Assembly (NCBI GenBank): GCA_002205965.3
Contig: NADL03000035.1
Coordinates: 248,001 to 312,000 of the forward strand
DNA length: 64,000 bases
Reading direction: 5' to 3'
Source of the DNA: Kappaphycus alvarezii
Lineage: Eukaryota; Rhodophyta; Florideophyceae; Gigartinales; Solieriaceae
The position numbers and the translations under genes are program-made. Each line of letters opens with the position of its first letter. Position 1 is the stretch's first letter. The notes beneath the pieces are model-generated. The model was given only the letters and a program-made list of their open reading frames with translations. It made no database searches and was not told the origin of the DNA. Positions 24,564 through 36,284 of the stretch are shown piece after piece.

Positions 24564-25507
24564 GCACCCCATTCTTTTCTCAAATCGCAACTCTCCACTA
24601 CCCCCGCCTCTTTTAGCACTCACGGGCATCTAGGAACACACCCACGAATCCAAACACCACAACTAGGCCGCTGTGCTCTCCACTTTTCCATTCGGCCTCC
24701 TTTTCGCTTCAACCCTGCCTTCCTCACCACGTCCACCCTCCTTTCCGCGTCAAACTCTTGTCTTTTCGGCCTTTCGCTACCGCTCCTCCACTCCACTCCC
24801 TCGTTTTTTTATTTTTAATTTTCTCGCTGCGTCGTCCCTTGCCTGTGACGACTCTTTTTGCACAGTTGCCAAAGCAATCATACCCTCGTCGTCGAGCGTT
24901 AACGTCTTTCCAATTCTTGTCACTCGTCTTCCTCATCCGCCTTCCGACACCTACAGATTGGCCCAGTGTTTGGTCCTCACGTAAGCATCGGCCTCGATAT
25001 TAACCGCAAACCATCCTGCCGCCTATTCGCCCCCGACATCCGTCCCAATTCCTCCCGACCCACTTGCTCTCATTTCACCCCTCCCCGCCCATCTCTTTCC
25101 GTCCCGCAGCACACTCGTCGAGACCTTACACCGGTCACACACACTCTGATCAATCCGCGTCGTCCCAGCTGGTGACTTTCCGTTACACTACTCGGAACAA
25201 CCCCCGCCGCCACTTACACTCGTCGCTTTCGCTCATCTCATTGAATTACTCGTACTGCTCGCGTTTTTCAAGCATCCTCTTCAACTAGCTCATCGCGCCC
25301 GAATCTCGTCCTCCGCCTCGTACTTTCACAGCTGACTCGAGCACAGGCAGATTTTATCAGTCTGTTTCTGTGTCCGTCAAGTCGCTGACTTTGCGTGGTG
25401 CATGCTCCAGGCGCTCGTCACGCGACGTAATGGTCGATTATGCACCGCCGTGGGATACCATTCCCAGGGAACCTATGCATGGCGCTCATGAAATGTCACT
25501 CTCTCAG

Positions 25508-25582
25508 GTAAGCTATTTCAATACATTGCGCGTTTTTTGCAGCCCTATTTTGCGCGTTATTTTTGCACTGGTCTTGCTACAG
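25508..25582 (+). other. Possible short intron near the 5' end of the ARM-ankyrin gene
   Basis: CTCTCAG|GTAAGC at 25501-25513 is a textbook 5' splice site. Candidate 3' sites are TTTTTTGCAG (ending 25542) and CTTGCTACAG (ending 25582); the second gives a 75-base intron. An upstream frame from 25370 would supply the first exon. No protein homology confirms this, so it is tentative. Confidence 0.3.
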
Positions 25583-26066
25583 TCCTCGCCCTTGAACTGG
25601 CTTGACGTGATGAGCGGAAATTCTCGGCGTGGGAGGGGATTGGCTGGGTCACTTTTTCACTATGCAGCGCCTGCGGTAGCTTGGCTTGGGTTGCAAAGTG
25701 TCGTCATGGTGGAAGATGGACTGCACGAATGGCTGCGGTCATAGTTGACAGTGGAGGGCTACGAATTTTCTAGCACTGCTGTCATGGCGCTGATTGAAAA
25801 GGAGAATTTCTTGGCTTTCCATTCACGGAGCAATATCGAGTGGCATCGAGGCACTAGTCGTGCGCAAACAAACCAGCTGCAACTTTGCTATAACGGAGAT
25901 GTTTCTAACACGCGTTGTGAACTATTGCTATGTGATGTGGTTGCCGGGTTGTTGTCATTGTGTTGTTGTCTTCACTTTGTAATGATGATGGTCTGTTGCT
26001 GTTGCGGGTCCTCTTCTACGATTGGCGCTTGTTTATTGAAGCAGGTGAAAAAGTCTGCGGCAGCGC

Positions 26067-27080
26067 TTGCGGCGTTGTTGGATGAAAATCGGGAAGAAAA
26101 GTATTGAGGAAGCGTGTTTAGGTTTGTGTCAGTTGTTTGGGAAGGGATCCAAAAGTCGGATTCAGGCAATACTGGACGCTGATGTGGTGCCCAAGTTGGT
26201 GGCATTACTTCGCCCATCAAAGTCGCGATCAGTGCCGATAACAGTGCAGTCGGCGGCATTACAGGTTTTGGGGAATGTCGCATGCGGGGATGACCGCAGA
26301 CGCAGGTTGTGATTAATAGCAATGCCCTGCCCTGTTTGCGGCTCTGCTGTCGTCGGGGATCGCGGTATTCGAAAGGAAGTGTGTTGGATTGTGTCGAATA
26401 TCACAGAGTCGTCTCACCAGGTTCAGGATGTTCTCGATGCTGACATTCTGCCTCCGTTACTGAAACTGTTAGATAATCAGGACGCGGCATGTCGAGAAGA
26501 TGCAACTTGGGTGTTGTTCAACATGTCAAGTAACCGTGATCCCAATCAAATTGCGTATCTTGCGGAGAAGAATGGAGTTCGCGCGTTGTGCAACCTTCTC
26601 AACTGTTCAAAGGAGCTTGATGTAATGTGGAAAGGCTGCGGCACTGTCGCCGCTGTTGCGCTTAAAGGGCTTCGGAACATTCTTATTAGTGGGCAGATTG
26701 CAGCCGCTTCAGATCCAAACGGCTACAACAAGATGGCCTCCCTCGTGGCCGAGGCGCATGGCGTGGAGCGCGAGGCGTTAACAACTCATGTATCACACGA
26801 CGTTAGAACACGCGCGCGATTACTTCTAGAGAGAATGTTTGGCGCCGAGCCGACGACTGCAGACCTCTCGCCTCCTTTGCCCCCTCCGGCAGTAACTGGG
26901 TTGTCTTCGCTATCCTCTCCTCCCCCGCCCCCGCCTCTGGGACACACCGGATGTTCTTGCACTTATGCTCATCATCAGCATAGCATCAATGCCTATCATG
27001 GTGGTTTGTACGATGTGGCAGGAAGCATAAACTTGCCATGCCGCATTGCATGGAACGTGTCATTTAAATCCCGGCATTAG
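26067..27080 (+). CDS. Importin-alpha-like ARM-repeat segment (probable N-terminal part of the ARM-ankyrin gene)
   Basis: About four to five armadillo repeats are visible: VVPKLVALLRPSKSRS, AALQVLGNVACGDD, then (after a frame break at 26310-26340) IRKEVCWIVSNITESSHQVQ, LPPLLKLLDNQDAACREDA, WVLFNMSSNRDPNQIAYLAE and VRALCNLLNCSKELDV. The WxxSNI helix and the GDD-plus-Gln/Thr block are signatures of importin alpha, the nuclear-localisation-signal receptor. The importin-beta-binding domain and the first repeats are not seen, so this is shorter than a full importin alpha (usually about ten repeats). After the repeats come Pro-rich and His-rich stretches (SPPPPPPLGH, AHHQHSINAYHGG), and the frame stops at 27080. 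An overlapping frame continues in the same compositional style, so this segment is probably joined to the ankyrin part. The two breaks near 26310-26345 each fit one missing base. Confidence 0.8.
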
Positions 27081-30000
27081 TGTTGAGCACGGTCTACCTG
27101 GTCACGCCCATCTTCATCATGACGGAGATTTGGTTGATGTCCCGGGGTCGTCTTCGGGATCCTCAACTGACTCAGACCCAGAAGAGGACGATTCCGATTC
27201 TGATCTTATCCCTCCCCCGCCAGCACCCTGCTGCTGTGTTATGTGTACAGACCCATCTCCTCTTGCGGAGCGAAGACCAAGAGGGAAGGGACCTCCGGAT
27301 GATTCAGAGGGTCAGAAAAAGGGCTCCGAGGAACGAAGAGGGGTTACAGTAGAAGTTAGACAGATCTGCGATTTCTGCTCAGGAGGTGGCCGGTTGGGTG
27401 ATGGCCGAGCTGGGCTTGCTGCGAAGCTTGGCCGTGCCGTCAGGCTTGGTCATCAACACTGCACGGCAATACTGCTATCACGGATGACATGGAGTCAACG
27501 AGTAGCCGCAACCGAGGCTCCAGCGCTTTTACATCCTGGTGGTGGTCCACCAGATGGTGGGGTGGGAAGCAGCTTTCCCGCTGTAGTTTTGGCCGCACAG
27601 CTCGGCAAGCCAGAGTGCTTAGTTTACTTTTACGGAGATGTCGACCGGATCTGGATGTGACACATGGGAAGAAGCGCCTGACGGCACTCGCATTAGCAGC
27701 GCACAAGGGTTACTTGCGATGTTGTCAATTACTAATCGAGCATGGGGCAAAGTCTTCAACAAAGTGCGGGGACGGTGTCACTGCGCTACATTTGGCTGCC
27801 TCTGGTGGGGGCCATATCGCAATTTGCAAACTTTTGATAGCGCACAACGCTCCGGTCAACGCGAGGTCAGCCAAAAAGCAAACCCCGCTTTTTCTGGCGC
27901 TCAGAAGGGATTTGCAAAAGTTGTTCAATTACTATTGGAACATGGTGCAGATCCTAACAACGAAGACGAGACAAGACACACCCCGCTCCACTTATCAGCG
28001 TCGAGCGGCTTCGCCGGCTGTGTTGATCTTTTATTGAAAGCAGGAGCTCGGGTCGATGTCACCACGCGAAATGGAGTGACACCTCTTCATTACTCGGTGC
28101 AAAATGGCCATGCTCAAGTCGTGAAGTTGCTGATTACTGCCGGAGCTCGAGTGAATTGCAGCAGGGAACCTCTCCTAATAATTGCGGCTGGGGATGGAAA
28201 CCTTGAGATTGTTCAGATTCTGATAGACGCGCAAGCAACTATTGACTGCAAGGCGAATTTCAAGACTATGCTTGACAAGGATCACGACGTGTTTGATTAC
28301 TTAACTCCATTACATTTGGGCTCTTCAAAGGGCCGCCATGATGTCGTGGAATTGCTATTGGAGAGAGGTGCGCACGTCAACGAAGTCACGACAAAAAGCG
28401 GCTGGTCAGCTCTTGACTTTGCTGTTCTGAACGCGCATGCCGAATGTGCCATAACTTTGCTGAATATGGAGCTAGAGTGACTGATAACTGCAAAACAATA
28501 GGTCGCAACAATTGGACTTTAGTTCAGTATGCAGCCCATCATCAGGAGAAAGAGCTGGTGCGATTGCTTATTCAACGGCTCAAGGAGCAGCGAACCGGAA
28601 CTGGGGCAGGGGCGAATAGCAGCGAAATGACATCGGAGGCGGCATCAACTATTGCGAATGGGGAGGAGTCTTTCTCTGGTCTGAATCCTTCGGGTGGAAC
28701 TTCTTGCATTAGCTGTGATATGGAAACTAGGAGCTTACACTCCTTAAGAGTTGATGGGGCAGAATCGGACCACAATGCGTACTTGTCTCTTCAGGAGCAT
28801 CATGGTGAGGCATGTCATTCTCACATGGATGATGATGGATCAGGAATTTCGTCGTACCGGGGTTATGACCCGAAATCTCCTGATGGCGACGAGAACTCTT
28901 TTGTTGGTGGTAGGTCCTGTGAATGGATCGCTATCCATGGATACTTCTTCCAGGAATTCGCGTCGACGTGTTGTCAAGGAGGAACGCAAGTCAATATGCG
29001 CTCCAGAGAATTGAAGAAACGCGAGGCTGAAGCGACAGAGGCTCGAGATCGTCTAGATGAGGCATTTCACAGCGATCCGTGACAAAGCTGACAGAGGCAA
29101 TTGCGCACGTCAGTAAGCTTGTTCTTCATCTTGCCACAACTGTCGGAGGCGATGTGACCTCAGCCGGCCACATGGACCATGAGATGAACGGCTACAGTCC
29201 TCATGGGGATTCCTACAGCCACGGCGGCCACGTACATTCTCCAGCAACTGGACACGGAAGCACGGAAGTACAGCATCTGGCTCTGCAATGTTGTCAGCCC
29301 CTTTAGCTATGGAAGTCGGTCTTGGTAATGAGGTGCAGAAGGCTCGCAAGATATTGGCAAGTCTATTGGCTGAGGAAAAGCGATTGCGGGAGGAAAAGGA
29401 AAGAGAAGTTGAGACACGAAACGAGAAAATACTCAGCAGACTGTCGGAAGGCAATATCGGCTGCACTTGAGGGAGGAGATCCGCGGTCTTTGTCTCGCGT
29501 GTCGAACAGGGCTGTGAGGACAATTCTTGAGAAAACCGATCCAGTCATTGTTGAAGCGACTTCGTTGTCGTCGTTAATATCGAATCTTGAAAAGTCGGAA
29601 AATTCGAGAAAATCTGCGGTAGGCAAGAGAGATCTTGACGGGTTAGCAAAGGCTCTCCCTAAGATCTCACAGGCAGTTTCCGAACTGAAAACGAGAGGCG
29701 GTGATGGGGCAGCTAGGCGCGTCTTCGGTGGAAATGATCCGGACAACGCACTTCAAGACTCAAGGCAGTTGCTCAAGCAGCTTGAAGCTGACAGACAAAG
29801 CAAAATCGCGAAAGAAGCCGAAGCCAAGTACCTGGAGGAGGAGGCCGAGAAAGAGCTTATGCGTGCCATAGAGTCAGATGATATCACTGAGTTAGAAAGG
29901 ACACTTAACCGAGCAAACAGTGCTTTACTTTCGAAGCAATCGACGCTGGCAACTACCATCGAATCAGGGAAGAAATTGATGACGAAACGGCTGAAGGCAG

Positions 30001-32352
30001 AGCGGCGAAAACTCAGGCAAGCAAGCAATACAAACGATCCTTCAATTAATTGAGGAAGCCGCTGGAGTTGCACAAGCATTTGGGTTGCAATCTTTGAAAG
30101 GAGAAATCGAGTCTGCGAAGAAGCTTGCGGAAAAAACTACGGAAACAAGCAGATGCACGAAAACTATTTGAAAATGCCATGGAGCGTTCTGATGTATCGG
30201 CTTTGACTGAGATCCGAGTGAGCTTAATGCGCTCGGAATGTTTTCAGAGGCTGAACGAGCGCGGGCTGAGGTAGAGAGGTTGCAAAGGGCGACAAGAGCA
30301 GAACATTGCTCGAGAGTGCCATCGAAGAAGCCAAGGGTTGTCAAGGTCCTTTTCACGAACTTTTGCAGCGAGTGTCCCGCACTCCAGATGACAGTGTCGA
30401 GTTGCAAACATCGTGGACTTGGCCAAATGCCCAGCGGCTTGTCGATCTTTCAGATCGGGCGCGAAAGTATGGGCAAGCAATGCTCCCGCTTTGCAAATCA
30501 GCAGATTCCTTGGCACAAGAACTCGCTGTCCTCGGCCGCAAGGTTTTGGCGCTTACAACTAGAAGTAACGATGCTCGGGGAATAGCAGCAGTTATCACTG
30601 CATATGAGAAGGCGTTTGTTAACGTGTCGAAGCCTGATGTATTTGATTCAGTGGCAAGTCAGAAAGCCATACAGCAAGCGAAAGAAAGACTGGCGGATGT
30701 ACAGGCAATGGATCAAGCATCTGTAAAGGCAGAGTCGGCACAGGTCAAAGTTGAATATGCGCTGGCAACGTCAAGGAGATCTGCTGCCCGTAACCGCGGC
30801 GGGAAGGGCCCGAAGCCCCAGGCTCAGGGAGGAAGTGGAGCTGAGGACAGCACCAATATCTTCGCAACAAGTCCCAAACGGCAGCTCGGGCGTGGATTCG
30901 GATACCCGTTCCCCTCATCGCTTTCTTCTGACTTAGTTGACGAGGACAGGCAGGAACCGGACATGATGTTACCAAGTTTATGCAACCGGACGGCGGGTCT
31001 CTCAAGACGAACGACCGAAATCCGAGTATCGCCCAGAGGCGTGCACGTGTGGCTTCACCCATGGACGATAACATGTTGTTAGATGGTGTCGGCGACGTTC
31101 CGGCCCCTCCGGGAGAATGCTCCCATCTATATCTGTTCAAGGAAGGAACTACGGTTTGCTGTGCTCGTTGCGGCCACTTGCGAAGCTCACGAAACCCCGA
31201 GTGGTTGGCAGGGTGAAGCGACGGGGCAGCAAGATTCCTGCTGACATGCCTATCATGCAAAGTTTTGGTTCAGCGCCAGACCTTCAAGCAGGGTTTGCGC
31301 CTGGTCCTCAGGTAGTAACTCAGACCCGCAGTCCGCCAACTTCAAGTGGAATCATACGGCGGACCGTGTAGTTGCGCGACCTAGCCGAGGCGCCAGCCAT
31401 GCGTATCCTGCGGGAATAACGTCAAACGGGCGTGAAGGATCGAGAGGGCCAGGTGGCTTGGTGGGAGAATGAATCCGCATCCTGGTAGCCTCAATATAAT
31501 GGCTCAGCTGATCCAGCACCAGCAACAACACCAACTGCAGCAGCAGCATTTCCAGAACAAGGGACCGCCCAGAGCAGGATACAAGGTTCGGAGCGGAGTC
31601 ACATTGCCGCTGGTGTGCACGAGGCTCACGTTTCAAATGCGACAAATCAATCGCCTGGACACCACATTCAGATTTCAAAAATGTCCGAGTCATCGAGGAC
31701 GGCCTAGGGTCACGTACGGCTGCCGACGGCGCTTGATGGGCATGGGGGCGGGTTAGGCACCTGTACAATGGCACCCTTGTGAATGATCCAGGTTTGTTGG
31801 GTGCGGGCAGCTCAGTGGGCTGTCGCAAATTTCGGAGCTGGGAGCGGTGTGCAACCTCTTGCGGGAAGTTTGCCTGTCGGACAGAACGCTCAAGGCGGAA
31901 AGATCGGTATGTATGGCGTGGGAGCGCCATTTGCAGCTATTGGTGGAAAAGGCGGATTGGGTATTCATCGAGAACTGGGTGTAACTGGCGTTGCTCCACA
32001 CAATATGCGAGTGGACACCATGAATCATGGTGGTCACGGATTACATGTTCATGATGGAAGGGCAACAGCGACACCGGTATCTACAACGCCAGATGAGCTA
32101 GGGATGTCAGGGCCAGACCTTGGTTTGGACTTTGCGAACGAGAACTTCGGATTTGACATTGATGCCATTGTAGACGATAACCCACCTCCCGACCCTCCAA
32201 ACCGATTGGAACGCATGACATTAGTGGACGAGGGGATGGTGGGAAAGCATTTGTTCCGCGCTCTCTCACACAGCAGAACGGATATTACCGTAGTTAAGAT
32301 ATGCAGCGGGAAGGACCCCAGTATCTGTTGTCACGCCGTTTCGGCATCTTAG
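27046..32352 (+). CDS. Ankyrin-repeat, helical-repeat and zinc-ribbon protein (probable C-terminal part of the same gene)
   Basis: The reading order is: His-rich and acidic Ser/Asp linker (27046-27230, SSSGSSTDSDPEEDDSDSD); Cys-rich patch (CCCVMC, ICDFC); about nine ankyrin repeats from about 27600 to 28560 (for example GVTALHLAASGGGHIAICKL, HTPLHLSASSGFAGCVDLLL, GVTPLHYSVQNGHAQVVKLL and LTPLHLGSSKGRHDVVELLL); a Ser/Asp-rich linker; a charged coiled coil near 29300-29430; several helical units of the form D-x3-L-x2-A (29472-30640); a Cys/His motif ECSH...CCARC at 31118-31170, like a zinc ribbon; then Gln-rich (31500-31560) and Gly-rich sequence, with NFGFDIDAIVDD near the end. About ten frame changes are needed, nearly all without stops inside the domains. 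It is probably a scaffold or adaptor; no enzyme domain is seen. The 3' end is uncertain within about 50 codons. Confidence 0.75.
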
Positions 32353-32645
32353 TCAACAAACAGAAAACATAAAAACAAACGTTCTTGGAGTGCACATTGA
32401 GATTGTTTTCGATAGCAAAACGCGTTATGTTTGTACACTCATTTACAGCGAATAGTTTCTATGGTGTCCACTGCAGTCCGACTAGAGGGCTAGGAACTAA
32501 CCGGATGGTCCACGTCGGTCACGTGCAGCGGCTGCGCGAGCAGATAGCCATGCCGATAGACGACCAGATGATGCAACTTTAGCGCTGATACACACGCCGG
32601 CCTATCCCGCCTGCAGTCGTACTATATTTCGCGCTATTCGCGGGA

Positions 32646-35600
32646 TTAACTCCTCAAGCAATGCGATAGTTTGGGGGCAGGCGCACCGAGAGAATCAAAA
32701 GCAATCGGTTGAAACGTAAAGTTCGGTGCACGGGTCGGGGTGTCGGACGGTGGAGTGGGGCGGCGCGAGAGCTTGCGCTCCAAATCCTGTAATTCACGGT
32801 GCGCCAATGCGGCAGCACCACCAGCGGCCGAGGTGGCCTTGATGCGGACGGTGGCTTTGAATGGGGAGACGGTGATGTCACACGCGACAGGCCGTGTCTC
32901 TTCGTTGCTCGGATCGTTGAGGGGTTGAACAGGATGTCCGCGGGCCGAAGTTCTGTGCCGGGATGAGGAGAGGCACTTCGTACTGACAGTCGAGCCCGGC
33001 GGCACGGAAGACATGGTACGCGAGCGCGTTGCGGAGAGCGTTGTGTCGGTGTGTGCGGCCAAACCCAGCCGGGCAGAGGTCGGCCGCGTGATCGCTAAGG
33101 ATGTCCATGCTTCGCTTGCAATGCTGACAGGTTATCGGGAGTGAGTCGGTGTAGACCGGCAATCCGAGGTGACGGATAGCATGATGGTCCAGTGGGCTCG
33201 CGAACCTTGGTAGCATTGGTAGGGTAGGCGAAGAGGAAGGCGGCGGGGGTCTGTGTCGGAAGGCAAGGCCACGGATTGGTGCCTGATTTCGTCGGCACTG
33301 TGTTGATCTGGGCTCGGGGAGGCTGCCCATGCGTCGTCTTGCCGAACGTCTTGGCCAGGCCTCGCGCTGCACCCTAATTAGTTGAGTTTGGATGTTGGTG
33401 GGTGTGGCAGCAAGGGCGGTAGGGTCAAGGGTCCAAGGTCAATTGAGTACGTGCGTCCAGGTATTCCAGGCAGTGCTGGCGGAGAGGCGGCCGCGCTTGG
33501 GCCAGGAGAGAGGTCGGTCCCTTCGGAACCGGCGACCCAACAGGGCGGCGGATCGCGGGTAGTGTATCGCGGCAGACCGTTCACGGGCCGGTGCAGCATC
33601 TATGACGCTGGCGGCCGCAGCAGCATGTAAGAACGGGGAGATAACGGTGAACCTTTGGCCTCCGAGTGGGATGGGAAGACAGACTTGGTTCCACGCGCTT
33701 GGTGTGAGGGCGATGCCGTGTAGTGCTGCATACGATGACTCTTGCAGTGCGTCAAACTCCACGGCAGCAGCGGATGCGTGCTTGGGGTCGGCGAGCTTGA
33801 AGGCGGGGTTAGCAGGCAGGCCGAGGCACAGATCCGGTGCATATGGTACCGGGCTCGAGGGTCTTCAACGTGGTGGAGGAGTTGGAGGGCGCGTCGGCAC
33901 CCCTCAATCTTTCCCCTGAGGTAGCTATCCGTGAACTCCCGGTAGCCGATTGGCGCTTCGAGGAGTTTGAACCCGTCTGTCGAGCACTCGGTGAGAGGAA
34001 ACTCATCGAGAAACGCAGCACGGTCCGGATATCGTGAGGGAGAACAGAAGCATAATGGCAGGGTCGCCCTGTTGGGTGCCCTGGGCACTCGCCATGGTAG
34101 TTCCCTCGCGATTCGGGATGAGCAACGGCGGTTGGGCACAACCGTATATCATGTTGATGAATCGTGCGAGGGTAGGAGCGTGAGCGGGTAGACGACATGG
34201 CATGGACTGGCGGTCAACCCGGTTAAACGCGTTGTGCGCCTCTATTAAGACAGTAGCCACATGAGAGGCTGCAGCAAACCGACATTACATCGTACGCGTG
34301 TCGTGTACGATGGCGTCCATCCGAGCTTTGACAATGTTGGCCGTTTGGAAGGGCGACAAGAAATCCTGAGATTCGTCGAGGGCGGAAGGAAGCAGCGTCT
34401 TTGTGACGATCCGCCGCAGGACTGAGCCCACCGCGATTGGGCGTATCTTGCCCGGCTTTGGCTGAAGCGGGAGAAGAGTCGCAGCCGTGAGGGTTGGGAG
34501 GACTGCGTCCGGGAGGTTAGCATCCGCGTTACCAACTTTGTGAGGACACTGAGGCAAGTAACGCCGGCTTCTGGGCTGACAGAACTACTGACCAGTGGAT
34601 GAAACCATCTTGACGGCATGCGGTCTGGGCCAGCCGTGGTGTCACGCGAGAAGCCGCGTGCCGCCCTTTCCACTGCGGCCTCCGCGATGGGTGGGGGAGG
34701 AGAGAGGCTTTCTGCGGGGAGGGCGATGATTGGGTGGCCAGGCGTGGATGCAGCACTCGGAGCTGCTGGAGTGTGGCCGGGTCGTTGACGTATGCGAGCG
34801 CGGCATTGCGCAGAGACCGCATGTCCTTACCGTATCGGGCGTCCGCACAGAGAGCCTCGGCGCGACGGGAGCGACGGTCGTTGCTGCAGCCTGAGCCTAG
34901 ATGAGGGCGGTGGAGCTCAACCCATTCGGACCAGGCCTGGTGCGCGGCAACAGCTTCAGCCCGCAGGGCGCCCCATTGGGAACCAGTATGTGCAAGCTGG
35001 ATGCGGTCTTGGAGTGCAGCCCGTTGTCCTTTTTGGTGGTGCCAGTCTTGCTCACCCCGCAAATTGCGACGGAGTTCGGCCGTGGGTAGCATGTGTAGGT
35101 GAAGAGAGGCCGGGTACGTGGCCTCCTCGCCTTGGGCGTTTGCAGCCGCCTCGACCAGCTTGATCAATAGGAGTACGAATTGGTTTGAGGAAGGCGCGGG
35201 AATATCTTGAAAAGTGTCTGCTTCACGGAAGGTAGTGCGGAGTAGTTCTTCCGGGCTAGGAAGGAACGCTTCACACGTGATCCCACGAATGAATATGATG
35301 GGCATGTTGGGTGTAGGTGCGCCCATGACGGCGGGGCCTAGTCAGAGCGGTCCACTCCTGAGGCCGATGGACGGTGCTCAGCCGGCTGAGGACTGTCCTT
35401 AGCCTGTGTAGGTGGACGCGGAGTGGCAGCCGGAACCGAGGCAACATGAGCGCATCAGGTAGCCGCCCGAGGTCAGCCGTCGTCGCCGGGGCCTTGGACG
35501 GAGAGCGCGTCATGAAAGTGTCATGGTGGTCTCGTTGTCCTTCGGTGTACGTGAGGCGGACCTGGCAGTGGCGCTTGGTCACCGCCGGCGGGGAGCTCGG

Positions 35601-36280
35601 GGATTGACCGGAGCGCGTGGGAGAGGGTAGGCCGTCCGTCATGACCTCGGGTGGGTGCATCGTGGGGCGGCGCGGCACTGCACGCTTGCACGCTTGATCG
35701 CTAATGTCTCAGCCCGGCGACATCATTGTCGTCCCGGGCTTTGGCATGGGCATTGTTTGGGGCACGCCGGCTTGGGCGGGGCCGGCCGTGGGGGCCGGGC
35801 GGGTGGGTCCAGCGGTGTTCTGTGCACGGGCGGACCCTAGGCGGCGGGCGGAGTCTATCTCTTGGACATGATTCATCTGTGCCTGGCCGAAGGCTTGGAG
35901 GACAAGGGGGCGCGCACGCGAGCGGCGCTCGGCGTGTTGGAGATGGTGGGCCTCACGGCGCACGTTAGTTCTCACGCCTCCTGCAGCGAAGGACCCCAGA
36001 GCTTGCACATCCTCCGGAAGAGGCTAGGTTTTCACGGTGAGGTCGTGCCATATGGCGCGCAGGTATGCGAGCACGGTTTTCATGTCTTCAGCCGCGGAAG
36101 ATTCGAAGTAGAGTCCATTTCCCCACGAGAGGGATGATGACATGTAGGGGCAGCCAGGCGCCGGGGAAAGAGCCACACGTAGGAGCGAGCGGGGGGCGAG
36201 GGTGATAGATGTACTTGGGTTTAAACAGACTTCGGTGACCGTTATTTCTACTAGGTGTCTACCGGGATTCATGAAGAGTT
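32646..36280 (-). pseudogene. Non-LTR (LINE) retrotransposon ORF with C-terminal RHN/endonuclease-like domain
   Basis: In minus-strand order: a Pro/Arg-rich N-terminal part (36270 to about 35270); a helical linker with ARYGKDMRSLRNAALAYV; the RT fingers in PLQPKPGKIRPIAVGSVLRR (about 34470); palm block A in EAHNAFNRVD (about 34235); and QGTQQGDPA (about 34080). Next come KLLEAPIGYREF, a thumb/linker with AWNQVCLPIPLGG, and a C-terminal domain with CQHCKRSMD, RTHRHNALRNALAYH, PLLIPAQ and ACDITVSPF. The C-terminal pattern (Cys pair, RHNxLRN, then a DI/DITV pair) is found in LINEs with restriction-like or related nuclease ends. The segment that should carry the catalytic FADD/YxDD box, between QQGDP and KLLEAPIG, is too short, so a deletion removed it. 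Many frame changes occur. It lies tail-to-tail against the ARM-ankyrin gene. Confidence 0.8.
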
Positions 36281-36284
36281 TGGC

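Larger units (their letters stand above)
20100..25360. other. GC-richer region with no firmly identified gene
   Basis: Many overlapping short frames occur but none has a recognisable domain. Minus-strand frames at 20990-21560 include a protein-like piece (VGTVECDLTCITLDGTLP and HHYITIAGEFTFGKLVD) that I cannot place. The region has dense TACAGTA/TACTGTA words, a 13-C run, and pyrimidine-rich sequence at 24400-25300 that may be the promoter and 5' leader of the ARM-ankyrin gene. Confidence 0.45.

Noticed and set aside
24305..25300. Several overlapping open frames rich in Ser, Pro and Arg
   Set aside because: Pyrimidine-rich composition removes stops on both strands; no domain or start context supports coding.
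35655..36137. Plus-strand GC-rich open frames
   Set aside because: They are antisense shadows of the N-terminal part of the LINE frame.
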